DNA of 24,252 bases, from contig CAXKVV010001543.1 in the NCBI GenBank assembly GCA_964058805.1, positions 1 through 24,252 of the forward strand. The letters run 5' to 3'. The stretch's first letter is position 1; each line of letters opens with the position of its first letter. The notes under the pieces were generated by a model. It worked only from the letters and a program-made list of their open reading frames with translations. It did no database searches and was not told the DNA's origin. Below, one piece after another: positions 9,653-20,201 of the stretch. Both the position numbers and the translations under genes were made by a program. This DNA is from Schoenoplectus triqueter (lineage: Eukaryota > Streptophyta > Magnoliopsida > Poales > Cyperaceae).

Positions 9653-10910
9653 CATCGGATCAAAAAACTGAATTTTGGATATCAATAGACAGCCATTGTC
9701 AGTGCTCATGCAACTAGGCAATTGTTTCATACATTATATAACCTAGAATATCTTTTTCAATAGGAAGTAGCCTATTATCTTCATCAGAGAAAAAAAAGAA
9801 AAGGAAAGAAAATAGCCGCTTTAATTTAATAACAACACGTAGCAGGAGAAAAATTTTCGAGCCGACCTTAATTACAGAAATTGTTTTTATATTTTAAAGT
9901 AGGTTAGAAACTTAACTATATAAAATGTGATGTTCTTATTGTGTTTTCAAATAGAGCCATAGAGGTAATATTTTGTTTTCAATATTCTAATTTCAATGTT
10001 GTGAAAGTAATGTGTTTAAAAACTCTTTAAATATATGTTGCTTTTACTTTAATATCCTTCATGTGAAATTAAGATATGCATTTTTTCTATTTCGATGAAC
10101 ATACGAAATGAAAAATATCCAAAACTATATTTTTTCTATATATATTAGATACTACCAGGACCACAAGAGTGAGGCATGATCCAAATTTGGTAATTCATAA
10201 GAATTTAATATGTAGATTGTGTTGAGCAATTTAGACCGGTTGTTTAAACTTTGATTGTTCAGATTTAAATCCAAAGTTACCGATCCCTTTACTTTACAAA
10301 TCACGATAATCTCATTCTAAGCAGAATCAATACAAGATCACACAGCCCCTTGAATAGAAAAGCAAAGTTTTGAATACCAATCAATGCTGGGATATCCATG
10401 TTTCTAGTACCAGAACTTGTGCACTTCCTGACATACCCACCAAAGTAAGATAACAATCCAACTATAGACTAAGACCTACCGATGTAATATTTTTTATTTT
10501 ATTCATAAAATTTTTATCTGTTTGACGAGTGGCAACATTTCAAAAAGAGAGGATCAGATACGGATGCACGATTTTGATCGGGTAGATTGTAATAGTTTAT
10601 CGGATTCAAATTCATTAATTAATTAGATTTTAAATAAAAAAATAATAATTTAATAAATATTCTTATTTAATAAAAAACTATTAAAATAATAATAAAATAA
10701 AACTCAAAGTAATAAATAATTAAGTTGATAAAGAAAATTTTTCTAAAAATGAAACTTTATATTTTGATATTTTGATATTTTTAAATAATTATTTCATTAT
10801 GCATGATATTTAATATTTTTTTTCAATATAGATAATTCAGAGGGGGCAAAAAAATTCCGAGAGGAGAGACATATTACTGAAAAAAATAATATTTAAAAGT
10901 ATTATTTTTT
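9653..10910. other. Spacer without supportable genes
   Basis: Mostly AT-rich. A somewhat more balanced stretch at about 10150-10480 shows no open frame or family motif on either strand. Confidence 0.45.
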
Positions 10911-11405
10911 TTAAAATTGAAAATTGAGAAGGACAGCTGCCCGGCCAGTGGCCATACATACCCCCCACCCCCCCCCCCCCCCACCCCCGGAGAGGAACTC
11001 GTCTTTGCTTTTCAGAGGGAAAGACCGACTACAGCCTTTGAGAGATTTAAGGAGATAAAAGGCCAAATTGTCAGTCGACACCAGGTTAGAGGAGAAGAAC
11101 CACTTAGCTAGTCGAGGCTTCCATGAAGAAGTACGCACCGAAAGGGCGAAGATGGCGCCGAGTTGGGGAGAAGGGAATACACAATTTGCTCTCCTGTGCC
11201 ATCTGCGACGAAGACCGAGGTTTTGACTCTGAGAAGGGGCTGCAACGGGGGAGAAGGAAGAAATGCCATTGCATTGTTTTCTAGGAAGAAAGTATAAAAC
11301 GAAGAGACGGTAAAAAGGAAATAAATCAAAAAGAATTAGCGTGTAATCTGAACAGCCGGGAAAATGTTTGATAAGCGGTCCGAACTTGTTGGCAAGATTT
11401 GGCAC
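10911..11405. other. GC-richer island with long C homopolymer, no recognised gene
   Basis: Base composition here is clearly more balanced than in the surroundings, as in genic DNA. The minus strand has a 164-codon open frame across the whole island. Its product includes a Gly run translated from the homopolymer, and it lacks any domain I know. The plus strand has short frames, including one from 11123 rich in Lys and Arg. None has a convincing start context or splice signals. It could be an old promoter/first-exon region or a captured fragment. Confidence 0.3.
10961..10988 (+). repeat. C-rich homopolymer tract
   Basis: Six C, one A, fifteen C, one A and five C in a row. The length is likely to vary between individuals and to be error-prone in sequencing, so frames running across it should not be trusted. 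Confidence 0.9.
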
Positions 11406-12229
11406 TGAAAAGGCTTGGCATAGGATCTCTCCTCTATATTTATTTTGGTAACAAATTTCATATCAATTTATAGAACATTTTAAAAATGAAAAATAAAATT
11501 TACAAACATATTCTTCGACTTATAAATTGAGTATGTTTCAAATTTAGTACTCCTTTAAAAATCATTAAATTTAAACCGTAAAAAAATAGTTATATAATCT
11601 TGATAATCCTTTGATAGAATATCAAACGACTGCTAAATGATAACAAATTTGAAATCCAATGAATCCATCAGTTTTAGAATACATTTGTAATTTTTTTCAT
11701 TTTTTATTTTTTATGAATTTATATAAAATTAATTGTCAAAATTATCATAATAAATAGTTATCAACTAATGTCAAGGGATCCCACCAAAATATTATAAAAT
11801 TATTTTTAAAAAATATGATGGAACTCTTATTATATCTAAAACATATCCATAATATTTAAATTTGTTTTATATGATAACATCCAATCCATACCCAGATACG
11901 AAAAATTAGAAAACAAGACTAATACTATCCGATCAGTTTACAACCTATGGTGAGCAGTATAGTTGGGTTCGCAGAAAAAAAAAACTGTGTTCAAGAGAAA
12001 ATACCAATAACGAGAGAATAATTAGACAACTACGTGCGCCAGTATCCGAATAAATTCACAGAAAATTATGAAAGCAAAAGCTTTTGTTACCTAAAACTTT
12101 GAAAGAAGTGGGCATAAAAATAAACAAAGAGGTACAGTCCTCGAACAAAACCAATACAAATTTGCAAACCCCAAAAGGAATCAAGTAGGATGCTGCCAAA
12201 CTTTGTTCACCGCGGATACAAATTATCAC
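11406..12229. other. Spacer and probable 3' region of the eL37 gene
   Basis: No separate gene is seen. The last 100-200 bases before 12230 should include the 3' untranslated region of the minus-strand ribosomal protein gene. I could not place a clear poly(A) signal. Confidence 0.4.
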
Positions 12230-14080
12230 CTAGTTTGAAGCTGCTGCAGCTGCTCTCTTCTTTGGCGCAGCCTCAGTTCCTGAATAATTCAATGAAAATG
12301 ACTTAAATTTACAATTTTAAAAACTGATAACATATGTCACTTAATTTGATGACAACCTTTCACAAACACGAATGAGTGAAGAAAACAAATAATGGTCCAT
12401 ATCACTCATCACTCTTTCAGTCTTTCTAAAGTTTGAAGAACCATCTAAGGGCCTGTTTGGACACCCACATACCCATGGTATTGAAAGGAAATTTTGCCCA
12501 ATGGGATTTAATACCGAATGGGTGTTCGGTTATTTAAAATGGGTTGTTTTACCCATCAGCATACCCATGGGAAATGTAAAATCAACTCTTCCGTTTTTTT
12601 CCAAAATGTCAGAGCTCTCTCTAATCTCCTCCCTCTCCTATTTTTTCTATTGAAAAATGTGCTAAAGTAACTTCCCATGAACTTTTCATGTACCAAATGA
12701 ACAGATCTTGTGTAAGTGTGCCCATGGGTTTTTATCCTTTGGGAACGGTTAAATTGAAATTGCAAATCCCATACCCATACCATTAAATTCCCACCCAAAT
12801 TGTTTCTTCCGAACAGGCCCTAAGTAATATTTTTTTTATCCTCCCATAACCCTAATAGCTAATTAAGATGGCACAACTGGACTGAATTAAATCAGGTCAA
12901 GAAATGAAACTGGTAACATCTGAATTTGTACAGCTCAAAATATTTTTAGCGGGTTATTTAGAACATACAGACATACAATTGATGTTAAGTTGATCAACAA
13001 AGATATAATAACCATTCATTATATTCAAATTGACAGAATAAGACTTGTTCATGCAAGATCAGAAAACACTTAAGATAAATTGCGCTTACCTTCTCTGAAG
13101 TTGCTCTTGAACCTCCTGGGCAGATGACGGAGATATCTCATCCTTCCTGTTCCAGTTGTCTTCCTTCTGATGGCCTTCACACTCCAGTTATCTGCACCAT
13201 AAATCAAATTAGCTTGGAATAAATGCAAATGTAGTAAAAGGTGCATGAACGGTGCTAAGAGGGTAATAAAAAAATAACCCAGAAAATTTTATTAGAATCA
13301 GATTAGCTTAACTATATTACCACAGGTAAATAGGGGCTACTTTCAGTAATGCTACAAAATTATATTGTTCAAACTATTCAAGAGGTGGCCTTTATTGAAG
13401 GAATAAAACAATATTTGCTGCTTAATGATCAATACCAGTGAGATATAAGGTCCAACAGAGGGGGGCTGCTATCTAGGCCAAGGCCTAACTGCATGAAATG
13501 CACTTGATCAACAACATTAAATCTAAAAACGCTCAGTTCAATTATATTTTACCAGCACAATGAAGAAACTAAGATAGCAGAAATCAAATCAGTGCAGTGA
13601 TGGTGTTAACTATTAAGTATTAACTGTACTAACATTTTCTCGCCTTGACATCTCTAGCGAATTGAATGACCTAAAGTCACCTAATCAGTAATGTGGACGT
13701 CGGATCTAACGAAACACAACTACAAAATTTCTAACCTAAGACCAATTTCATCGAAAGTACATCTCCAAAACCAGAACCAATCACGGGCAAGTAAAGTAAT
13801 CCAAGATTGAATGAATAATAAAGTGAGACGAGAATCAAAATCTGACGTACACTTGCGGATGCGAGCAGAGGGGTAACCACATGAGCCGCATCTGCTCTTT
13901 TGGAGGTGAAAACTCCGACGGCCACACCTAACGCAGAGTGTGTGGGTCTTGTTCCTCCTCTTACCAAAACTTCCCGTTCCCTTGCCCTGAAAAGCAACAA
14001 GAAAAGGAAAAAACCATCATTAGGCGTTTGTAAACCACTGGCGATAGATAGCTACGGTTTTAGAGATCGCACTGTACCAT
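12230..14080 (-). CDS. RPL37: 60S ribosomal protein L37 (eL37), four coding exons
   Basis: A structural protein of the cytosolic large ribosomal subunit. Coding exons on the minus strand are 14080-14078 (the ATG alone), 13986-13851, 13191-13090 and 12279-12230. All introns start GT and end AG (GTACAG, GTACGT and GTAAGC donors). They join in phase to give 96 residues ending in TAG. The product begins [19 protein letters not shown] and has the family zinc ribbon, C19-x2-C22-x11-C34-x2-C37. It continues [20 protein letters not shown] and ends in a basic, Ala-rich tail ([10 protein letters not shown]). The length is close to the usual 94-95 residues in plants. No stop or frameshift is seen, so the gene looks functional. 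Intron 3 (12280-13089) contains an inserted MITE, and a hAT element lies upstream. Because exon 1 is one codon long, simple ORF scans miss this gene. Confidence 0.96.
12449..12820. mobile_element. Tourist-like (PIF/Harbinger) MITE in RPL37 intron 3
   Basis: The 372-bp element starts GGGCCTGTTTGGA, and the inverse of its right end reads GGGCCTGTTCGGA (12 of 13 match). The trinucleotide TAA flanks it on both sides (12446-12448 and 12821-12823). A TWA duplication plus a GGGCCTGTTTGG terminus is characteristic of plant Tourist/PIF-Harbinger MITEs. Inside are several ACCCATGG words. It codes for nothing. It lies wholly within the intron, at least 169 bp from either splice site. Confidence 0.92.
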
Positions 14081-14314
14081 TTCGCTTGCTCGTCGCCGCC
14101 GCGCTAACTGGAAGAGAAAACCCTAATGAAGTGTGGTAGGTATAAATATGATGTTTCCTTTTGCATTTAATCGCCCCTAAAATGACGGGAATACCCTCGT
14201 TAATTGTGATATTGTACAACGGTTTGAAACATGCATCTATGAATGAATATCATCTTACACTAAAAAATTCTACATGGAAAATATCATAATGTCATGACAT
14301 TTTGTAGCTATCAA
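14081..14314 (-). promoter_or_regulatory. RPL37 leader and core promoter
   Basis: The GC-rich first part (14081-14110, containing GGCGGCGACGAGC on the minus strand) is probably the transcribed leader, followed by the telo-box. TATTTATA on the minus strand at 14141-14148 could serve as a TATA-like element but lies close to the leader. Only about 235 bp separate the ATG from the upstream hAT element, so the native proximal promoter must be short. Confidence 0.45.
14118..14126. promoter_or_regulatory. telo-box (AAACCCTAA) upstream of RPL37
   Basis: The exact plant telo-box AAACCCTAA reads on the plus strand 38 bases upstream of the minus-strand RPL37 ATG, so it is inverted relative to the gene. 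Telo-boxes near the transcription start are common in plant ribosomal-protein genes and support co-regulated expression with other translation genes. Confidence 0.75.
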
Positions 14315-15392
14315 TAGTGGTGTGGAAATGGATCGGATTATTTGGTTTCTAACCGAACTGTGAAAGTTTGGATTAAATGGATCGGTTGTTCAGTTTTAAA
14401 TATTTGGATCGGTTATAATTGTTATAAATCGGTTTTACCCGATATAACCGAACTGTGTCTCTCAATTTTGAACATCGAGATATTACTAGTCTACAGCTTA
14501 TGCTCATACTTTGATTTAATATATTTTATGGACTTAATTTATAGATTTATAATAGACCAACAATAACATGGGCCCAATAGGTTCAATCAAAAGTAAAACT
14601 TTTCTACTTCTCCCACTACTTTTCTGAAAGACGAGAGAGACTAAATAAAAACAACGAAACCCAACAAAAACCAAAGAGGAGAAATAGTGGTGCCCTGGCC
14701 GCCGCCGCTGCGTCACTTGTATTTTATTTTTTTCAACTGTGCTTAGAGAAATAAATTTACTGAAATTCAATTTTCTTAGTGTTTATGTTTCTTACTTCTT
14801 TCTTAATGAATGCATTAGTTTTTTTCTCTTTCTGAAAATTTTAAAGATCATCATTCTTTGTTACTTTGATTTTTTTTGCTCGAAAAAAGGCAAGTTAAGA
14901 GTAATTGAGTTTTATCAGGTGGAACAAACCACTATTTGTCGTTTATTTATTCTCAGTTGTTTTTTTCGTTTATTTATTCTCATTTTTAAGAGAGCGTCTT
15001 TTTTCGGACTCAATACTTTATTTCAATTTTTCTTCTATAGCGTGGATTATATTTTGCTTCAAGTCAGCTTGACAGTTTTATCTCTTTGGACCAATAATTT
15101 GGTTTTTTTCAATCACGCCTATTGTTGTACATATGATGCATAGATTAAAATATTTTTCTAAAACAAAAAAAGAATTTTTTTAGCAGTATAATCTATGAGG
15201 TAAATTTTATTCTAGTGCATAAATTCGGTTTAACCAGATAAATCAAAATTTATTTCGGTTTGTTTGGTTCGGTTGCTTATTCGGTTAGTGTATTTTATTA
15301 ATTGGTTCAGTTGTGTTTTTGATGACCGAATAAAATTTTGGATCGAAATATTTAGTTTGGTTTCAACCGAACCGATCGTTTGCACACCCCTA
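14315..15392. mobile_element. Non-autonomous hAT element, ~1.08 kb
   Basis: The left end is TAGTGGTGTGGAAATGGATCGG. The inverse of the right end is TAGGGGTGTGCAAACGATCGG. GCTATCAA (14307-14314) and GCTATTAA (15393-15400) flank it, an 8-bp duplication with one difference. Both subterminal zones repeat short words such as GGATCGGTT, AACCGAAC and CGGTTT, as hAT elements do. Open frames inside (14342-14566 and 14739-15143) are AT-rich and Phe-rich with no hAT dimerisation or zinc-finger motif, so no transposase is present. The middle (about 14560-14720) is more balanced in composition and holds a TGGGCCCA word. Confidence 0.82.
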
Positions 15393-15819
15393 GCTATTAA
15401 TATGCGATATCCATACAATTGAATTATCACAGTTATTGCGTGCGCATAATTATTTTTAAAGATTTAATAAATGAAGGTATGTAATAAAAAAATAAGGTAA
15501 TTGTGTAAGAATAATATAAGCTGCTTCAGACTTGTTTACTTCGTATTACTTTTTTTATACTAGTACATGTACCCGCTTTTACGCGCGGCTCATTTTTCAA
15601 CATACTGACTCTTTTTAGATGCTTTTAATTTACGTGCAAATTTCATAAATTAAATAAGTAAAAAATAAACCATTATATTAATTACCCTTTCTCTTAAAAA
15701 TAATATTTTAATTTCTAAATAAAATAATTAAATATAAGAAAAATACTTAAGAAAGCACTTATAAACCATAATATGCACAAGACATAACAAAAAGTAAGAA
15801 AAACTATATATTCTCACAG

Positions 15820-15927
15820 CTAAAGTGACCAATGAAGAGGATATAATGGAAAACTAAATTTACTCCGCACTGATCTTGAGCCTAGATACCTCCCAGGAGT
15901 GGGTGTTCTCTCTCGGCTTCTCTTAGA
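15820..15927 (-). pseudogene. Captured last-exon-like fragment of an SR45a/TRA2-type splicing factor
   Basis: After the acceptor TGATTCTGCAG, 35 codons are open to a TAG. The product starts SKRSRERTPTPGRYLGSRSV. From memory, the motif RxRTPTPG(K/H/R)YLG follows the RNA-recognition motif in plant SR45a/TRA2-like proteins. The RRM that should precede it is not found in the window. The tail after RSVR (SKFSFPLYPLHWSL) is unlike the Ser/Arg-rich tail of that family and probably reads into intron or foreign sequence. I therefore treat it as a broken exon within the Helitron candidate. Confidence 0.6.
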
Positions 15928-16364
15928 CTGCAGAATCAACATCATAGTTGTAAAAAATATATATTAAAAAATCATGAACATTTACAAAGAACAACAATAA
16001 TAATCAGAAAAAATATATTAAAAAACCTAAGTAAACGACAAAAAATAGAAAATAAAATAAATAAACTTGTTTGATTGTGGTCTTTTCATGAGGATCATCT
16101 ACAGAGATTTATTCTACTGCTAGAAAATAGCTTCAAGGGTGATTTTTCAATATTTAATGGGATAATAAGAACGCACCCCTTTAATAACATTAAATTTGAT
16201 CATCCATCTAACTTTTTATTACTGTTTTTTGTTGGAGTCGTCGAGATATTTCTCCGCGTCTTTACATTTTTTTTTCACGATGTGCATAATATTTGTAGGT
16301 TAAAGAATTCACTGAGAATATAGAATTATTTTGCATCTATATTATAAAATTTAGAGTTCACATA

Positions 16365-16368
<4 letters not shown>

Positions 16369-16410
<42 letters not shown>
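16369..16410. repeat. (AT)21 microsatellite
   Basis: An uninterrupted AT dinucleotide run inside the Helitron candidate. Its length is expected to vary. Confidence 0.95.
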
Positions 16411-16414
<4 letters not shown>

Positions 16415-16818
16415 CAAATGAAAGGAAAACAAAAAAGAGAGGGAGAGAAAAATGAAATCATACAAAAATAAATGAATGATCAAGTAATCTTATCTTGCAA
16501 AGTTCAACCATTCAATTGTAAGTTAAGACAATATGTTTTATAATGTTATTAATTATTAATGTCTCAATGGTCGATGCTATAAACTTGTCAGTTTTATTTT
16601 ATTGATTTACATTACTAATTATCTACTCAGAAATTTTGTTGATTTATTATTGTCGGACTCCACCATATGATCTAATTAATTCTTTGCGGCTAAGTATATA
16701 ACCCATAAAATGATATAAGACATTGCAATATGTAGAAATTATGAAAATAAGTCAATATTTAATTAAAATGACAAGAAAATCATAAAAGAGAAAAAAGAAA
16801 AAAAAAGTAAGAACATAC

Positions 16819-16868
16819 CTCAAAACCTTTTTGCCACAGGAACTAAGACGGTCGTCAGGAATTTCATT
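16819..16868 (-). pseudogene. Exon-like segment, unassigned
   Basis: Fifty bases lie between a TTATTAG acceptor and a strong GTATGT donor. One frame is open (EIPDDRLSSCGKKVL), but it ends in a phase that does not fit the SR45a-like exon downstream. No family recognised. Confidence 0.3.
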
Positions 16869-17335
16869 CTAATAACATTTATAAGTTAATTGAACCTTCT
16901 CAGTTTTTCAAATTTCCAGAAACAATTTCAAAAATAGATTTGTATCATTTATTTATAATTTGTCACAAACGCAAAAGAATTTAGAAAAAAATGAAGTATC
17001 TTTTGTCTTAGATGATAATAAGTCAAAACATGTAAAAATAAGTCTGTCATGCAATATCTGGATAAAGAAATAGCATCTAACAAGCATTAAAAGAGCAAAA
17101 AAGAAACATCTCGCATGCTAAAAAAATCTGTATTTTTAGCCGCAATAACATTTTTGAATATACAAAGTAATGCCTTCATGTAATTATATACAATATCATT
17201 ACCAAACAATAATATATATTATTTAATTATTATTACAACAACATATAAAATAGTTGTGTAAAAAAATGCCATCGCAGCCCAAATAATACTTGAAACAAAA
17301 CTCTAATTTTGATTTATAGAAATAAAACTCCATAC

Positions 17336-17418
17336 TTCATTTGCCTGGCATTGTAAAGTACCATTGTCCGTTCTATCCTCCAATACATGTCGTACCATTG
17401 GAGAAACTCCTAGAGGCT
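17336..17418 (-). pseudogene. Exon-like segment, unassigned
   Basis: Eighty-three bases between a CTTGCAG acceptor and a GTATGG donor are open and encode a peptide starting EPLGVSPMVRHVLEDRTDNG. Composition is more balanced than the flanks. The plus strand is also open here in two frames, so the coding strand is not certain. Family not recognised. Confidence 0.35.
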
Positions 17419-17933
17419 CTGCAAGTATCATTCCATTATACGACTCCCAAAAATACTTAATAATAAGATAATAATATTAATAAAAAAGACATTCATAATA
17501 CAAAAATAAAAGTCTTTCATTTAGAGTTGTTTTTTTTCCTTTTTGTCAACACATGCTACATTTGAAAGTCATATTCATGTCACTGATAATCACACATCGT
17601 ATGCTGGTACTAGTGTAGGTATTGAAACTGATTAGTAAAAGAAACCAACAAGGTTTGGTGCAAACAAGGTATTAGTTGGTAAAATGTAGACTATCACAAG
17701 CATGAGTTTATATATCATACCATACCACCACTGTACATGGCTTGAGTGCTTTTATGTCTAGTTAATTGGATGGTTGTTACATCTTTGACCTGTCGGACTA
17801 TAATAACAGATCCTTACCTATTGATTAGTCCTAAAACAACAACAAAATAGTAAACCGCTTAAAGGACTTAGTCCTAAGGCATTACAACAACACCGTTAGA
17901 GAAAGGATGAGAGAAGAATTACCAGAATCCAAT

Positions 17934-18033
17934 AATATTCAGCATCCCTCTCTCATTGGACATGGCAAAATGCCACCCTGACCATGTGCAAACCCACCTC
18001 TGCCAAGGTTGTTGCTTCTGATAGGAGGTAGCA
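17934..18033 (-). pseudogene. Exon-like segment, unassigned
   Basis: The segment follows a good TTTCTTTCAG acceptor and is followed by a GTAATT donor near 17922. One frame is open throughout (ATSYQKQQPWQRW..., many Trp), and another gives a Gly-rich peptide (LGRGGFAHGQGG) that stops. The balanced composition suggests genic origin. I cannot name it, and the boundaries are approximate. Confidence 0.3.
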
Positions 18034-18616
18034 CTGAAAGAAATGTTACAGGTAGAGGAAAGCAAAAACAATCACGGATAAACTCAATTAATGGATACAA
18101 ACACCACATGCTACAATACAATAGATCTTACTAAGCCAAAAAGAAAAAAACCATTTAGAGTGTTTTGGATAATCCAATTTGACCACATGGGCAATTCTAT
18201 CTCTTCAATTTTCAGAGCATTAAACCTGATCAAATAGATAATTTTTTAGTCAGAAAATACCTGCGGAGTAGCATTTTATTGTTTTTAAGGCCTCAATCGA
18301 GCTATGATTTTCCAGCGACAAAGAAAAATTCAAAACAATTAAGCCGACTGACTAAACAATCATAAAACCTCTCAAGTATAATTGATGGAAACAACATTTG
18401 ACTTAACTAGGAAGAATAGCCAACTAAACCTTTTTTCCCTGAAAAATTCAATAACATAAAAACTCAGCTAGACTAGAATCACTCAACTAAGCAACCTGAG
18501 GCAACAAACCCAACCAGACATATAGCTGAACTGACGCTTATCTCAAATTCAATTTGTTCGACACTGAACTAATGCTCATTCAATTTGAACCCAAAATAAT
18601 AACAAAATTAACTTAC

Positions 18617-19630
18617 TTTTCATCTGCCATCTCAATTTGAGCAACAACAACACATACATATGCCCTAAGTTTCAACTCCTGAAATTCTGGTATAGTTGAC
18701 AATTGTTGCTCCAGCTCGATAACTTTGGAGATTGTTTCTTTCGCATGATCAATTTGATTCATCCTAATCTCCACTTCAGCCCCCAATGTGATGTTCTAAT
18801 ATTTTTAGATACATTGACAATTGTTAAAAAGATTTGAACTAAAAAAAATACTTGTGAACAGTAAATGAACTTTATCCTAGAGAGCAATATTCATCTACCC
18901 ATGGAGAAAGATTAGCACCTCACTGGTAGCGTCTACTTCTCTCAGAGCAAGTGTCAATTCATCATTTTCTCTTGCACATTTAGCTAGTAGTAGGTGGTCT
19001 TTCACCTTTTTTTTATTTAGATAGCCATAGATATTACTCACGCCTTCTAAGTGAGATAAGCTTATCCATATGTTACTCTGCTACATCAGTTCAATCTCGT
19101 TAGTAATTGATATTGTAAATAATGGTGATAAGAAAATCTTACATTTAATTAAAAAAAGACACGGATGATCTTGCTATAGCTCAAGTACTATATATCAAGT
19201 GTTATATATTTGTACATCTAGACATTGAGCCTAACCATCCAGCACATAGATCTTATATACTGATCCTCTATTTCAATGAACCAGGCATTCTTAATCAACA
19301 GTCCCAAATTCCAATTATAAGTAGAGAAGAAAAGGAATCATTCGTATTTAAAGAAGTAAGCATAATTTGTGACAAAGAAAAATTCCTTACTAATACTTTA
19401 AAAGTTGAATCAGAAAAATAATAAATTTAACTATAAGTAATACTTTTTAATAATCATCATACATATTGAGATAATTTTACAGGACATGCAAGCCAAATTA
19501 TCCCAACCCTATAGAATTGTCGCCCAAGCTGAACCAGTAAATAGAAAAAAAAAGTAATGAAAAATCAAATATCAAAATGGAAAACCTTGAGAAGAGACGC
19601 CCCTAGCTGTTGTCCTTGCACATGGAAATT
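18617..19630 (-). pseudogene. Captured multi-exon fragment of a coiled-coil protein, unidentified
   Basis: Four exon-like blocks with splice borders are 19630-19586 (NFHVQGQQLGASLLK), 19077-19042 (SNIWISLSHLEG, donor GTGAGT), 19005-18919 (VKDHLLLAKCARENDELTLA...) and 18795-18617 (starting NITLGAEVEIRMNQIDHAKE, donor GTAAGT). Their lengths of 45, 36, 87 and 179 bases keep one reading frame across every junction, with phase 0 throughout until the last donor. The joined product of about 115 residues is rich in Leu, Glu, Lys and Ala with heptad-like spacing, so a coiled coil is likely. There is no start codon block, no stop and no known motif, so it looks like an internal gene fragment. Whether it is transcribed is unknown. 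Confidence 0.5.
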
Positions 19631-20201
19631 CTATAAGCAATACACATAAATTATAAAATAGTATTAAAAAAAGAAAAAAGAAAAATTGAGCACATAAATT
19701 CTTTTGATAGCCATCTGTACAGTTCGAAGCATATTAAGTAAAAAAATACATCAAATCAATTGCAATAAATTTTATATTAGTGCTTCAAAAAACACAGTTG
19801 GAGGATACGGTGGGACATTCTAAACTTGGATACTTTACTATCCAATCACAGGAGTCGGTACTATAAATTAGAATATCACACAACATACATACTTTATTCC
19901 CTAATTTCTTAAGAATTTGTCTGAGCTACCCCTTTTCCCTAATTTTTAAACTCAAGATAAGTTATGCAGAAAGTATTGCCCAATTTATAGAGAAAAACAC
20001 TCTCAAGTTTATCCTCGTTAGTCTATTACAAAGGTCAATTTGTAAAATTACACAATAATTAGTAAAATATTAATTTCTCAAAGATCCACTTTTAGGTTCT
20101 TTTTTTTATTATGATAGCCTAAAATAAATGGCATACTATGAAATAACTATGGTAAATTTTTAATGTCGTCATGGTTCTCTCAGAAAATAGATTTAAAACA
20201 A

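Larger units (their letters stand above)
15560..20191 (-). mobile_element. Candidate non-autonomous Helitron carrying gene fragments, ~4.6 kb
   Basis: On the minus strand the 3' end is GCCGCGCGTAAAAGCGGG, then TACATGTACTAG, followed by a host T. The first part forms a small hairpin (CCGC with GCGG, flanked by one mismatch and then A:T), 8 bases from the terminal CTAG. CTAG plus T after a short GC hairpin is the Helitron 3' signature. The best 5' end is TCTATTTTCTGAGAGAACC at 20191, preceded by host A, which satisfies A|TC...CTAG|T. No terminal inverted repeats or target duplication are seen, as expected. No Rep/helicase frame is visible, so it would depend on another element. Inside are exon-like segments with GT-AG borders. 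The 3' end is better supported than the 5' end. Confidence 0.55.

Noticed and set aside
10911..11405. 164-codon minus-strand frame as a protein gene
   Set aside because: It depends on reading a C-rich homopolymer as poly-Gly, has no known motif and lacks supporting context. Reported only as a GC-richer island.
12556..12798. 80-codon minus-strand frame in the RPL37 intron
   Set aside because: It lies entirely within the Tourist-like MITE and has no protein features.
12280..13850. snoRNA inside RPL37 introns
   Set aside because: A TGATGA-like C box occurs on the coding strand near 12405, but no D box or terminal stem is found at a suitable distance.
14937..14984. Repeated CGTTTATTTATTCTCA words as a regulatory array
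   Set aside because: Only two copies in T-rich DNA; more likely a small local duplication in the hAT element.
14739..15143. 134-codon plus-strand frame inside the hAT element as a membrane protein or transposase
   Set aside because: It is Phe/Leu-rich because the DNA is T-rich, and no hAT transposase motif is present.
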